From JAAXHF01 sp965242605 (lineage in GTDB: Bacteria; Desulfobacterota; Binatia; Bin18): DNA of 64,000 nucleotides. The stretch lies in assembly GCA_965242605.1 (NCBI GenBank), contig CBDESS010000001.1:868001-932000 (forward strand), read 5' to 3'. Below, one piece after another: positions 49,471-58,759 of this stretch (position 1 is its first letter; each line of letters begins with the position of its first letter). The position numbers and the translations under genes are program-made. Below the pieces are notes generated by a model that was not told where the DNA came from, did no database searches, and saw nothing but the letters and a program-made list of their open reading frames with translations.

Positions 49471-52400
49471 GGCCAGCCGGCGGCTTCGCGCCGTACCCCA
49501 AGTGTAATCGCGGCCCCTTCGATAGCCGCGCTTTCAACCCGGTCGCCGGTCGGTTGGGCCTGGGCGAGCGAACGGGCCAGGGTTTCCTGCCGGATATAGC
49601 TCAGGTGGCGGTCAATAGCGCTCGCCAGCTGCGGGGCGGCCTGGTAGGTCACGGCAATGCGGTCTTCGACCTGGTAGCCGGCGTCTTTGCGCATGTGTTG
49701 AATCAGGTGGACCACTTCGCGGGCCAGGCCTTCGCTGAGCAGCTCGTCGTTCAACTCGCACGGCAGCTCAATAGAGATAAACCGGTCCGAGTGGACATCG
49801 GGTACGCCCTCCCTGGCGTGGCGCAGGATGTGTACCTCATCCGGCTGAAAGGCGTGGCCGTTCAACTGCAAGGGCTGGCCGGCTTCCAGGCTCAACATCT
49901 GCTCTCGGCTGAGCGTCGCCAGGCGCTTGCGGACCTGACCGAAGGCGCTGCCGAAGCGCGGGCCGAGCAACTGCGGGTTGGGTTTGGCGCGCAGCTCTAC
50001 TTTTTCGTCTTCGGCTGTGCTGTAGGCAACGGTTTTGACGTTCAGCTCTTCACGGATATAGCCTTCGAGCGGTTTGAGGTCATTCAGCACAGACTCCTGA
50101 CGATGGAGAACGGTAAGCGTTTGGAGGGGGATGCGGACCTTGACCTTGCGCTCGTTGCGCAGGCTGCGGCCGAGCAGGATAACGCGCTGCATCCGGGCTA
50201 CCGCGTCTTCGAGGCCGGCGTCAACCGCGGCGTGGTCATAGCCGGGAAAGTCTTCGAGATGGACGCTGGCCACGGCCGCCTGTGGCTGGAGGGCGCTCAG
50301 GTTGCGGTAGACCGCATCGGCCAGAAACGGCGTAAACGGGGCCATGAGCCTGGAGAAGGTCAGCAGGACCTCGTGCAGGGTGCGGTAGGCGAAGTGTTTG
50401 TCCGGCGTGTCGTCGGCCCAGAAGCGGCGGCGGTTGAGGCGGACATACCAGTTGGTCAGCTCGTGCAGAAAGTCGAGCAGGGCCGGCACCACCGTATACA
50501 GCCGGTAGGCTTCCATCTCGGCGTTGACGCGCCGGATCAGGGTTTGCTGCCGGGACACGATCCAGCGGTCCAGGATGTTCGGCGACGCTCCGGCCGGGAC
50601 GCGCTCGGGCTTCCAGTCGTCAACCAGGGCGTAGGTGACAAAAAACTTATACGCATTCCACCACGGCAGCAGCAGCCGGCGCACGGTATCGCGCACGCCT
50701 TGCTCGCTGAACCGCAACTCCTCAGCCCGGACCAGGGGCGAGTTGATGAGATACAGCCGCATGGCGTCTGCGCCGTGTCGGGCCATGATCTCGTCGGGTT
50801 CGGGATAGTTCTTGAGCCGTTTGCTCATTTTTTTGCCGTCTTCAGCCAGGACCAGGCCGTTGACGACAACGTTGTGAAAAGCCGGTTTGTCAAACAGGGC
50901 TGAGGCCACCACCATCAGGGTATAGAACCAGCCCCGGGTCTGGTCGAGCCCCTCGGCGATGAAGTCGGCAGGAAAGGCGCGCGAAAAACGCTCGGCGTTG
51001 TCAAACGGGTAGTGCAGTTGGGCGTAGGGCATGGAGCCGCTCTCGAACCAGCAGTCAAACACCTGGGGGACACGGCGCATCACACGGCCGGTTGTGGCCG
51101 GAAAGCTCAGCGCATCGACATGCTCGCGGTGCAGGTCGGTGACTCGCACGCCGGTTTTCCGGGCCAGCTCCTCAACGCTGCCGATACACACGACTTCGCT
51201 CCCGTCCTCGCTCTTCCAGATCGGCAGCGGCGTACCCCAATAGCGGTTGCGGCTGATCGCCCAGTCGCGGGCGTTCTCCAGCCACTTGCCAAAGCGGCCG
51301 TCGCGCAGATGTTCCGGCACCCAGGTCGTGCGCTGGTTGTTGGCCACCAGCCGCTCGCGGAAGGCTTCCACCCGGACAAACCAGGTATTCACCGCCCGGT
51401 AGATGAGCGGGGTATCGCTCCGCCAGCAGTAGGGGTAGCTGTGAAAAATCGTGCCCTGGTGGACGAGCTGCCTGGCACGTTTGAGATGGGCGATGATCCT
51501 GGTGTCGGCCTCTTTGACGTGCAGGCCGGCGAAGTCAGGGACCTGGACGGTGAACTTTCCCTCGTCGTCAACCGGATTGACCAGCTCAATGCCGGCCTGC
51601 TGACAGGCGAAAAAGTCATCCTCGCCAAAAGCCGGGGCAATGTGGACAATGCCGGTTCCGTCTTCGGTGGTGACGTAATCGGCAGCGATCAGACGGAAGG
51701 CGGCGCGCTGTTTGCGCTCGGCAAAATACGGGAACAGGGGCCGATAACCCCGGCCAACCAGGTCCCGCCCTGTATAGCGTTGGACAACGGTGCAGGTCCC
51801 GGGCTTGGGGAAGTAAGTGCTGAGCCGTGCCTCGGCCATGATGTAGTGGGCCCCGTCCTGATGGTCTCGGACCTTGACATAGACAATGTCCGGGCCGACA
51901 GCCAGGGCCAGGTTGCTGGGCAGGGTCCAGGGCGTGGTGGTCCAGGCGATGAACGAAGTCTTCTCTTCGTCGTCCGCGGCAAAGCGGACGGTGACGGTCG
52001 GGTCCTGGACATCTTTGTAGTTCAGGTTGGCCTCAAAGTTTGACAGCACGGTGCCCAGCCGGGTTGAGAAGGGCAGGACCTTGGAGCCCTCGTAGACCAG
52101 GGCTTTGTCCCACATCTGGCGGAGCGCCCACCAGACCGTTTCCATGAACGACAGGTCCATCGTCCGGTAGTCGTTGCGAAAATCGACCCAGCGACCGGTC
52201 CGGCGCACGGTCTTTTCCCACTCTTCGGTATAGCGCAGCACAATTTTACGGCATTCGGCGTTAAAGTTGGCCACCCCAAAGCGCTCAATCTCACTTTTGC
52301 CGTGCAAATCCAGGGCTTGCTCAATTTCCATTTCGACCGGCAGGCCGTGACAGTCCCAGCCGAAACGCCGGTCTACATAGCGGCCACGCATGGTCCAGAA

Positions 52401-52607
52401 GCGGGGAATGATGTCTTTGATTGTGCCGGCCAGCAGGTGGCCGTAGTGCGGCAGGCCGGTAGCAAACGGCGGGCCGTCATAGAAAATGAACGGCTGCTGA
52501 CCCCGATTTTTTTTCAGCGTGTTTTCAAAAACCTTGGCGTCGTCCCAGAATTGGAGGACTTCCAGCTCGACCTCGGGGAACTTGACATTCTCAGCAACCG
52601 GTCTCAT
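49461..52607 (-). CDS. ileS: Isoleucyl-tRNA synthetase, eukaryote-type (IleRS2)
   Basis: 1048 residues from 52607 (MRPVAENVKF), preceded by AAGGAACA. The class I signatures are HYGH (residues 54-57, in GLPHYGHLLAGTIKDI) and KMSKR. Together with RRFGWDCHGLPVE these are the forms seen in eukaryotic cytosolic and bacterial type 2 IleRS, rather than the E. coli type (HIGH, KMSKS, C-terminal zinc finger). Type 2 enzymes are generally insensitive to mupirocin. The CP1 editing domain (TTPWTLPSNLALAVGP) is present. The frame is open upstream to 52994 but without similarity. Confidence 0.95.
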   Translation of the reverse strand: MRPVAENVKFPEVELEVLQFWDDAKVFENTLKKNRGQQPFIFYDGPPFATGLPHYGHLLAGTIKDIIPRFWTMRGRYVDRRFGWDCHGLPVEMEIEQALDLHGKSEIERFGVANFNAECRKIVLRYTEEWEKTVRRTGRWVDFRNDYRTMDLSFMETVWWALRQMWDKALVYEGSKVLPFSTRLGTVLSNFEANLNYKDVQDPTVTVRFAADDEEKTSFIAWTTTPWTLPSNLALAVGPDIVYVKVRDHQDGAHYIMAEARLSTYFPKPGTCTVVQRYTGRDLVGRGYRPLFPYFAERKQRAAFRLIAADYVTTEDGTGIVHIAPAFGEDDFFACQQAGIELVNPVDDEGKFTVQVPDFAGLHVKEADTRIIAHLKRARQLVHQGTIFHSYPYCWRSDTPLIYRAVNTWFVRVEAFRERLVANNQRTTWVPEHLRDGRFGKWLENARDWAISRNRYWGTPLPIWKSEDGSEVVCIGSVEELARKTGVRVTDLHREHVDALSFPATTGRVMRRVPQVFDCWFESGSMPYAQLHYPFDNAERFSRAFPADFIAEGLDQTRGWFYTLMVVASALFDKPAFHNVVVNGLVLAEDGKKMSKRLKNYPEPDEIMARHGADAMRLYLINSPLVRAEELRFSEQGVRDTVRRLLLPWWNAYKFFVTYALVDDWKPERVPAGASPNILDRWIVSRQQTLIRRVNAEMEAYRLYTVVPALLDFLHELTNWYVRLNRRRFWADDTPDKHFAYRTLHEVLLTFSRLMAPFTPFLADAVYRNLSALQPQAAVASVHLEDFPGYDHAAVDAGLEDAVARMQRVILLGRSLRNERKVKVRIPLQTLTVLHRQESVLNDLKPLEGYIREELNVKTVAYSTAEDEKVELRAKPNPQLLGPRFGSAFGQVRKRLATLSREQMLSLEAGQPLQLNGHAFQPDEVHILRHAREGVPDVHSDRFISIELPCELNDELLSEGLAREVVHLIQHMRKDAGYQVEDRIAVTYQAAPQLASAIDRHLSYIRQETLARSLAQAQPTGDRVESAAIEGAAITLGVRREAAGWPCR

Positions 52608-52736
52608 CGTAGGGTGTTCCTTGTCTCTCCAGGCTGGCCGTATTGTACAGGCTGGACGGACGGCGGGCAAATGCAAAGAGGACGGAGCGTGACGATGACC
52701 GGTCGTAGTCGGGCTCTGTCCTTGAGGACACACGGC

Positions 52737-52940
52737 ATGGGAAAACGTCTGATGATCAACTTTGCCAAGGCCGGCTTCCCGCACTATGAGGAAGTCGAAG
52801 AAGAGGGCATGGCCAAGCCCTGCGCTATGGGCCTGCCGTGGGTGAACCCGCATACCCTCCAGACGCTGGAGCAGCGCGCTATCCGGCCCACCGGCCCTAA
52901 GGGCGAGCCCTTGGAGACGCAGAAGCCGTCCGAGTCGTAA
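52737..52940 (+). CDS. Possible small protein of unknown function
   Basis: 67 codons from an ATG at 52737 (GKRLMINFAKAGFPHYEEVE). A weak TGAGGA lies 10 bases upstream. It sits between the divergent ileS and the convergent DUF3553-like gene. I recognise no family. The coding bias fits, but the upstream frame also runs through ileS antisense. Confidence 0.35.
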   Translation: MGKRLMINFAKAGFPHYEEVEEEGMAKPCAMGLPWVNPHTLQTLEQRAIRPTGPKGEPLETQKPSES

Positions 52941-52957
52941 GCGTGAGCCGGGCGGCA

Positions 52958-53185
52958 TCAAACGTGCTCTCGCCGCAGGCCAAAGTAATAGCACTGTTCG
53001 TTATCGAGGTCGTTGTTGAAGGTCTGTTGCTGGCCGTCCTCAAACAGGACGCGCACCAGACAGGTGCCGCCGGCAAGGCTTGAGGTCATCTCTTCAACGA
53101 CCGCGCCCAGCCCCCACTGCTCATAATGGGCGTGGAGCACACGGTCTCCCAGCCGCAGAAACAGGCGTTTCCCGGCCGTCAGCAT
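52958..53185 (-). CDS. DUF3553-like small protein
   Basis: 75 residues from 53185 (MLTAGKRLFLRLGDRVLHAH) behind AAGGGAG. The pattern GDRVLHAHYEQWGLGAVVEE followed by VRVLFEDGQQQTF matches the small CarD/Tudor-like beta domain of DUF3553 proteins, which are found fused or next to DNA-related proteins. Function is not known. An upstream frame to 53248 lacks family features. Confidence 0.65.
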   Translation of the reverse strand: MLTAGKRLFLRLGDRVLHAHYEQWGLGAVVEEMTSSLAGGTCLVRVLFEDGQQQTFNNDLDNEQCYYFGLRREHV

Positions 53186-53560
53186 GACTGCTCCCTTGCA
53201 GCCGAAAAGGCGGGGCCGAATCAACCTGCGCCTCAGTGACCATGACAAGATGTCCGGGAAAGTGGGGAGATGGCGGGGCCGTCATGAATAATGACGCCAG
53301 GAAAACAGTGTCAATAAAGGAGAAATAGCAGGGAAATGAGTTAAAATAAAAAATATCTTGACGATATGGATTGGTCGTATTTTTACTATGTTATACTTCT
53401 TCAGCAAGAAAAATGGCGGAAATGGAGCGTTGACAAACGCAGTATGGGAGCAGTAGAAAAGGGGGGAGGCCTGAGGCAGCTTCCCCCCTTTCTGTAGAGA
53501 GGTGTCAAGGGTAAGGTCGGCTGAGTTGGGCATTCGACTTCTATGCTAAAGGGAAATGTC
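53186..53560. other. AT-rich intergenic region at the edge of the defence island
   Basis: This 375-base stretch is markedly more AT-rich than its surroundings (for example 53335-53410). It contains TTGACG at 53358 and TTGACA at 53430, with no well-spaced strong -10. A hairpin is listed separately at 53458. I see no gene. It marks the compositional border between the housekeeping ileS region and the Fic/RM genes. Confidence 0.6.
53458..53491. terminator. Strong hairpin, probable terminator
   Basis: AAAGGGGGGAGGC (53458-53470) pairs with GCTTCCCCCCTTT (53479-53491) around a short loop, one G-T pair. The minus strand ends in TTTTCT after the stem, so it would work best against minus-strand transcription; the plus strand has TTTCT. 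Confidence 0.55.
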
Positions 53561-54748
53561 ATGGCTATTCTGTACACCCTTCCAACGTGCTGGCTGTGTT
53601 ACGAGGCCGGCGCGCTGGTAGATGTTCTGACAAACGCCAAGGCCGGCGTTCTGTCTCTGACCACAATGCCGGTCCAACGTGGCTGGGTGAAGGAACTTCA
53701 GGCGATTCAACTCAAGCGGGAAGTTGCGGGGACTTCGCGTATTGAGGGGGCCGATTTTACCGGAAGTGAACTGGAGGCGGCCTTGCAGGAGACCCCGGAA
53801 CAGTTGATCACCCGGTCTCAGCGACAGGCCTATGCCGCGGCCAAGACGTATAAGTGGATCGCCTCACTCGCGGACGACAGGCCGATTACTGCTGACTTAA
53901 TCCGTAAAATTCACGCTCTCATCGTCACTGGAGCGGATGATGACCACTGCCCGCCGGGAGTGCTCCGGGGAAAAGACCAGAATGTGACGTTTGGCCGGCC
54001 TCGGCATAGGGGGGTGGAAGGGAGAGAGTGCGAGCGAGCGTTTGCGAGTCTGCTGAAAGCCGTGGAGAGAGAATTTCCAAAGCATGATCGGCTTATTCAG
54101 GCGCTTGCTCTGCATTACCACTTTGCCGCTCTACACCCGTTTCTTGACGGCAATGGCCGGACAGCACGGGCGGTTGAGGCCTTGATGCTCCAGCGGGCCG
54201 GCCTGCGGGACAGCCTGTTCATAGCCATGTCGAACTATTACTACGACGAGAAAGACGCCTATCTCGCAACTCTCAAAGAGGTCAGAGAAAGGGCGCACGA
54301 TCTGACCCCCTTCCTGCACTTTGGCCTGAGAGGGGTCGCCCAGCAATGCCAGCGGCTTTTCGAGGAAATCAAGCCCAATGTTGCTAAAGCCCTGTACCGG
54401 AATGTCATGCACGACCTCTTCAGGCACTTGGAAAGTGACAGAAAACGGGTCCTGGCGAAGAGGCAGCTCGCAATTCTTGAAGTGCTGCTGGAGCGGGATT
54501 GCTTAGAGCTTCCACAGCTGATCACCGCGGTTGAGCGGCACTATTTCCAGCTCAGGAATCCTACCAAAGCCCTCATCCGGGATGTGAATCAACTCATAAG
54601 CCTCCGCGCTATTACTGCTGAGAAAACTGAGACGGGAACATACCGCATCCGTCTCCGGCTTGAGTGGGCGACAGAGATCACACACACGGAGTTCTTTGAG
54701 GCGGTCAAGAGCTTTCCCAAGGCAAAAACCTACCTGGCGGTCTCTTGA
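53561..54748 (+). CDS. Fic family protein, class II (N-terminal inhibitory motif)
   Basis: 395 residues from 53561, with AAAGGGA 6 bases upstream; an ATG at 53543 is the alternative. The Fic motif is HPFLDGNGRTAR (catalytic His about residue 192). Fic enzymes transfer AMP or another moiety from a nucleotide to a target protein. The TSRIEG segment near residue 63 is the inhibitory (S/T)xxxE(G/N) motif placed before the Fic core, as in class II self-regulated Fics. A C-terminal winged-helix-like region follows (LEVLLERDCLELPQLI). It overlaps or abuts the restriction enzyme gene. Confidence 0.92.
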   Translation: MAILYTLPTCWLCYEAGALVDVLTNAKAGVLSLTTMPVQRGWVKELQAIQLKREVAGTSRIEGADFTGSELEAALQETPEQLITRSQRQAYAAAKTYKWIASLADDRPITADLIRKIHALIVTGADDDHCPPGVLRGKDQNVTFGRPRHRGVEGRECERAFASLLKAVEREFPKHDRLIQALALHYHFAALHPFLDGNGRTARAVEALMLQRAGLRDSLFIAMSNYYYDEKDAYLATLKEVRERAHDLTPFLHFGLRGVAQQCQRLFEEIKPNVAKALYRNVMHDLFRHLESDRKRVLAKRQLAILEVLLERDCLELPQLITAVERHYFQLRNPTKALIRDVNQLISLRAITAEKTETGTYRIRLRLEWATEITHTEFFEAVKSFPKAKTYLAVS

Positions 54749-54753
54749 GGCGG

Positions 54754-57700
54754 ATGAGTATTGAGCGCACTGTTCGAGGCAGCCTGTTCGCCTGGGATTT
54801 TCTCACCGAGTCGGTAGCCCGGCTCGATGACTGGCAGGCGCTTGGGGACGACAGGCTTGACGCCCTGGCCGGTGCGCTGCGGGCGGTCTTTGCCCGCTTC
54901 CCGACCGGCCAGACCCCCAACGAGAGCCAGACCGAAGACGATCTGATCTGGCCAGTGCTGGAAGGGCTGGGCTGGACGGCCAGCCTGCGACAGCAGAACC
55001 TCAGCGCCCGGGGCCGGGACGATGTGCCCGACGGCCTGCTGTTCGCCAACGCCGCGGCCAAGGAGCGGGCCAACGGCTTTGGCCAGGAATGGCAGCGCTA
55101 TCAGTTCGGCCTGGCGGTGCTGGAGGCCAAGCGCTGGCAGAGGCCGCTCGACCGCCGCTCGGGCCGGGCCGGCGAGCAGACCGCGCCGTCAACCCAGATG
55201 CTGCGCTATCTGCGGCGGGTGGACGACCTGACCGCCGGCCGGCTCCGCTGGGGCATCCTCACCAACGGCGCAAAATGGCGGCTGTATTATGCCGGCGCGC
55301 GGTCGGTGTCTGAGCAGTTCTTTGAGCTTGACCTGGCCGCGGCGCTCGGCCCGGACATGGCTGAGGACGAACGCCGACACTGCCTCAAGCTGTTCGCGCT
55401 CTTCTTCGGGCCGGGTGCCTTTGTGTCCACCGCGGACCGGCCCAGCCTGCACCAGCGCGCGCTTGAGCAGGGGCGGTTCTATGAAGAGCGGGTCGCCGCC
55501 GACCTGTCCGATCTGGTCTTCACGCAGGTCTTTCCCAAGCTGGCCCGGGCGATTGCCGGGGCCAGCCCGGACGCGCCCCTGTCCAAAGTGCGCGACGCCG
55601 CCCTGACCCTGCTCTACCGCCTGCTGTTCATACTGTACGCCGAAGACCGCAGCCTGCTGCCGGTGCGCGACACCCGCTACGACGACTACGGCCTGCGCGA
55701 CCGGGTGCGCGACGATGTGCGCCGGCGCAAGGACCGGGACGATACCTTCTCAGCCAGCGCGGCCCGCTACTGGTCAATCATTGACGACCTGTGCCAGGCC
55801 CTTGACCGGGGCGATGCCTCAATCGGCCTGCCGGCCTATAACGGCGGGCTGTTTGACCGGGAGCGCACACCGCTGCTGGCCCGCATCCGGCTGTGCGACC
55901 GGCTTATGGCCGATGTGATTGACGACCTGTCGTTTGAGCGGACAGACCAGGGCCGGCGCTACATCAACTACCGTGACCTGAGCGTGCAGCAGCTCGGCTC
56001 GATCTATGAGCGGCTGCTTGAGCACGAGATTGTACGCGAAGGCGGGCAGATTGTCGTCCGGCCCAATGTGTTCGCCCGCAAAGGCTCGGGCAGCTATTAC
56101 ACCCCGGATGCGCTCGTCAACCTGCTCCTGACCGAGACGCTTGAGCCGCTGGTCAGGGGCCGCGGCGCAGAGCAGTTGTTAGAGTTGAAGGTGTGTGACC
56201 CGGCGATGGGCTCCGGGCATTTCCTGGTCAGCCTTGTGGACTATCTGGCCGACCGGGTGATTGCAGCTCTGGCCGAAGCCGAGGCCGGCGGGCAGGGCCG
56301 GCTCGGCGACCGCATTGAGGCCATTCGCCGGCGCATCACCGCCAACGCCAAGCAACACGGCTGGAGCATTGACCCTGAGCAACTGGACGACCGCCATATT
56401 GTCCGCCGCATGGTGCTCAAGCGGTGCGTCTACGGGGTGGACAAGAACCCGATGGCGGTTGAGCTGGCCAAGGTGTCGCTGTGGCTGCACACCTTCACCG
56501 TCGGCGCACCGCTCAGCTTCCTGGACCATCATCTGCGCTGCGGCAACAGCCTGTTCGGCTGCTGGGTGAGCCAGGGCATTGACCGGGCGATGACCGGCGA
56601 AAGCGCCCTGTACTTGGCCCCGAAACTTCGCCAGGCCGCCGCGGCCACCGCCCGGATGCAGGAGATTGAGGCCCTGACCGACGTCGAGATTGCCGAGGCC
56701 CGCCACTCCGCCCACATCTTTGACGCCATGCAGGAGAGCACTGCCCCGCTCGAATCCTTTCTGTCCCTGAGCCACGCCCTGGACTGGCTGAACCTGAAGG
56801 CCAAGGACGAGCGGGCCGCGGTCCGGGCCTTTACTGAGGGTCGGCTTGGCGACCCGATCCAGCTCGCCCTTGGGGCTGCCGAGCCACGGCCTGAGCACCC
56901 GGCCAGCGGTGACTTTGCCGCCATCCTGGAGCGGGCCGCGGAACTCATTGCTGAGGAGGGCTTTCTACACTGGCAGGTCGCCTTTCCCGGGGTATGGCAG
57001 GACTGGCAGCGGCCTGAACGCCAGGGCGGCTTTGACGCCGTGATTGGCAACCCGCCCTGGGACCGCATCAAGCTCCAGCAGGTCGAGTGGTTTGCCGCCC
57101 GCCGGCCGGCCATTGCCCACGCCCAGCGGGCCGCCGACCGCAAGCGGATGATCGCAGCCTTGGAGGCTGACGGCGACCCCCTGTCCGGTGCATTCGAGCG
57201 GGCCAACGCCCGGGCCGAGTCCACCGCCCGCATGGCGCGGACTGGCGGTGACTATCCCCTGCTGTCCGGGGGCGACGTGAACCTGTACGCGCTGTTTGTC
57301 GAACGCGCCCTGGCCCTGGTCAAGCCCGATGGTATGGTCGGCCTGCTCGTCCCGTCGGGCATTGCCTCGGACAAGACCGCGGCCCCGTTCTTCCGTTCAG
57401 TCGCAACCCAAGGCCGGCTGCGGGCGCTGTACGATTTTGAAAACCGCCGCACGCGCTACAACGCGCCGCCCTTCTTCCCGGATGTGCACTCGCGGTTCAA
57501 GTTCTGCGCCTTTATCACCGGGAGATCGCCATCTGACACGCCGGCACAGTGCGCGTTCTTCTTACAGGACGTGTCAGAACTGAATGACGCCACCCGCCGC
57601 TTTCCGCTGGCTTCGGAGGACTTCGCCCGTGTCAACCCCAACACCGGCACCGCGCCCATCTTCCGCACCCGCCGGGACGCCGAACTGACGACCGCCATTT

Positions 57701-58704
57701 ACCGCCGACTGCCCGTGCTTGTAGACCGCTCAAGCGGGGAGGCAGTGAAAGCTTGGCCGGTGAAGCACGCCACCATGTTTCACATGGCGAACGACTCCCA
57801 TCTGTTTCGCACGCGCGAAGAACTGGAGGAACAAGAAGGCGCGTACCGGATCGGCGGCAATCATTTCGACAGTCCAAGCGGGAGATGGCTACCGCTGTAT
57901 GAGGGCAAAATGGTGCAGGCATTTGACCATCGTGCTGCGAGCGTTGCAGTCAATCCAAGCAACTTGCATCGTCCAGGCCAACCAATGCCCTCAACATCAG
58001 ACCAGCATAGGGACACGGGCTATCTACCCGCCCCGCAATTTTGGGTCCTGTACCCAACTCCTCAATCGTACATAGCCTACAAAATGGTAACCGCGCCAAC
58101 GAACAGCCGCACCTTCATTGCAGCCTTGCTTCCACCCTCCGGTTCCGGTCACTCAATGGACGTTCTGTTGCCAGAGGAGGATGTTGAGAAAGACTTTGGA
58201 CTGATCGCTTCTCTGCTATTAGGAAATCTCAACTCGATCCCCTTCGACTTTGTGATCCGGCAGAAAATCCAAGGCCAGAATATCAGTTGGTACATCGTTG
58301 AACAGCTCCCCATCGTACCGCCCGAAACCTACAACACCGTTCATTTCGGCCCCAAGACGGCCGGCCAGATTGTCCGCGAAGCCGTGCTGGAGTTGACCTG
58401 CACCGCCCACGACATGGCCCCGTTTGCGCGTGACCTCGGCCATGTCGATGCCGCCGGGCGGGTCAAGCCGCCCTTCGTATGGGACGAAGACCGCCGGCTG
58501 CACCTGCGGGCCAAGCTCGACGCCGTCTTCTTCCACCTCTACGGCCTCACCGACCGTGACGACGTCCGCTACATCTACGCCACCTTCCCCATCGTCGAAC
58601 GTCAGGAGCAGGCCATCTGGGGCAGCTACCGCTCGCGCGAGCTGTGCCTCGCCTGGCTCAACGCCCTGGCCGCCGGCCACCCCGACGCCCCGGTTGAAGG
58701 GTGA
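54754..58704 (+). CDS. Type IIG restriction-modification enzyme (Eco57I-like)
   Basis: About 1316 residues from 54754, behind TTGAGGCGG. The N-terminus carries a PD-(D/E)xK nuclease site (DVPDGLLF, then LEAKRW with Glu about residue 124 and Lys 126). SAM-binding motif I is CDPAMGSGHFLV (about 480-491) and the adenine-methylase motif IV is NPPW (about 766-769, GFDAVIGNPPWDR); GSYYTPDALVNLL precedes them. The C-terminal part should recognise DNA. One polypeptide thus methylates and cuts. Its last 330 bases are duplicated at 63236-63565, so the NTPase gene may have been inserted between them. Confidence 0.92.
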   Translation: MSIERTVRGSLFAWDFLTESVARLDDWQALGDDRLDALAGALRAVFARFPTGQTPNESQTEDDLIWPVLEGLGWTASLRQQNLSARGRDDVPDGLLFANAAAKERANGFGQEWQRYQFGLAVLEAKRWQRPLDRRSGRAGEQTAPSTQMLRYLRRVDDLTAGRLRWGILTNGAKWRLYYAGARSVSEQFFELDLAAALGPDMAEDERRHCLKLFALFFGPGAFVSTADRPSLHQRALEQGRFYEERVAADLSDLVFTQVFPKLARAIAGASPDAPLSKVRDAALTLLYRLLFILYAEDRSLLPVRDTRYDDYGLRDRVRDDVRRRKDRDDTFSASAARYWSIIDDLCQALDRGDASIGLPAYNGGLFDRERTPLLARIRLCDRLMADVIDDLSFERTDQGRRYINYRDLSVQQLGSIYERLLEHEIVREGGQIVVRPNVFARKGSGSYYTPDALVNLLLTETLEPLVRGRGAEQLLELKVCDPAMGSGHFLVSLVDYLADRVIAALAEAEAGGQGRLGDRIEAIRRRITANAKQHGWSIDPEQLDDRHIVRRMVLKRCVYGVDKNPMAVELAKVSLWLHTFTVGAPLSFLDHHLRCGNSLFGCWVSQGIDRAMTGESALYLAPKLRQAAAATARMQEIEALTDVEIAEARHSAHIFDAMQESTAPLESFLSLSHALDWLNLKAKDERAAVRAFTEGRLGDPIQLALGAAEPRPEHPASGDFAAILERAAELIAEEGFLHWQVAFPGVWQDWQRPERQGGFDAVIGNPPWDRIKLQQVEWFAARRPAIAHAQRAADRKRMIAALEADGDPLSGAFERANARAESTARMARTGGDYPLLSGGDVNLYALFVERALALVKPDGMVGLLVPSGIASDKTAAPFFRSVATQGRLRALYDFENRRTRYNAPPFFPDVHSRFKFCAFITGRSPSDTPAQCAFFLQDVSELNDATRRFPLASEDFARVNPNTGTAPIFRTRRDAELTTAIYRRLPVLVDRSSGEAVKAWPVKHATMFHMANDSHLFRTREELEEQEGAYRIGGNHFDSPSGRWLPLYEGKMVQAFDHRAASVAVNPSNLHRPGQPMPSTSDQHRDTGYLPAPQFWVLYPTPQSYIAYKMVTAPTNSRTFIAALLPPSGSGHSMDVLLPEEDVEKDFGLIASLLLGNLNSIPFDFVIRQKIQGQNISWYIVEQLPIVPPETYNTVHFGPKTAGQIVREAVLELTCTAHDMAPFARDLGHVDAAGRVKPPFVWDEDRRLHLRAKLDAVFFHLYGLTDRDDVRYIYATFPIVERQEQAIWGSYRSRELCLAWLNALAAGHPDAPVEG
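58360..58689 (+). repeat. 330-bp direct repeat, left copy
   Basis: Nearly identical to 63236-63565 (offset 4876 bases). It forms the 3' end of the type IIG enzyme gene. Boundaries are where the two sequences stop matching. Confidence 0.93.
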
Positions 58705-58759
58705 GGAAAAGACCGCGTGGGGTGCTATTGTGGGGAAAACATCAGAATCGGTGAATCAC

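Noticed and set aside
52608..52994. N-terminal extension of IleRS
   Set aside because: The extra 129 codons are low complexity, lack IleRS similarity, and the ATG at 52607 matches the family start.
53282..53533. Minus-strand frame of 83 codons in the AT-rich gap
   Set aside because: Low complexity, no ribosome site, and it crosses the hairpin at 53458.
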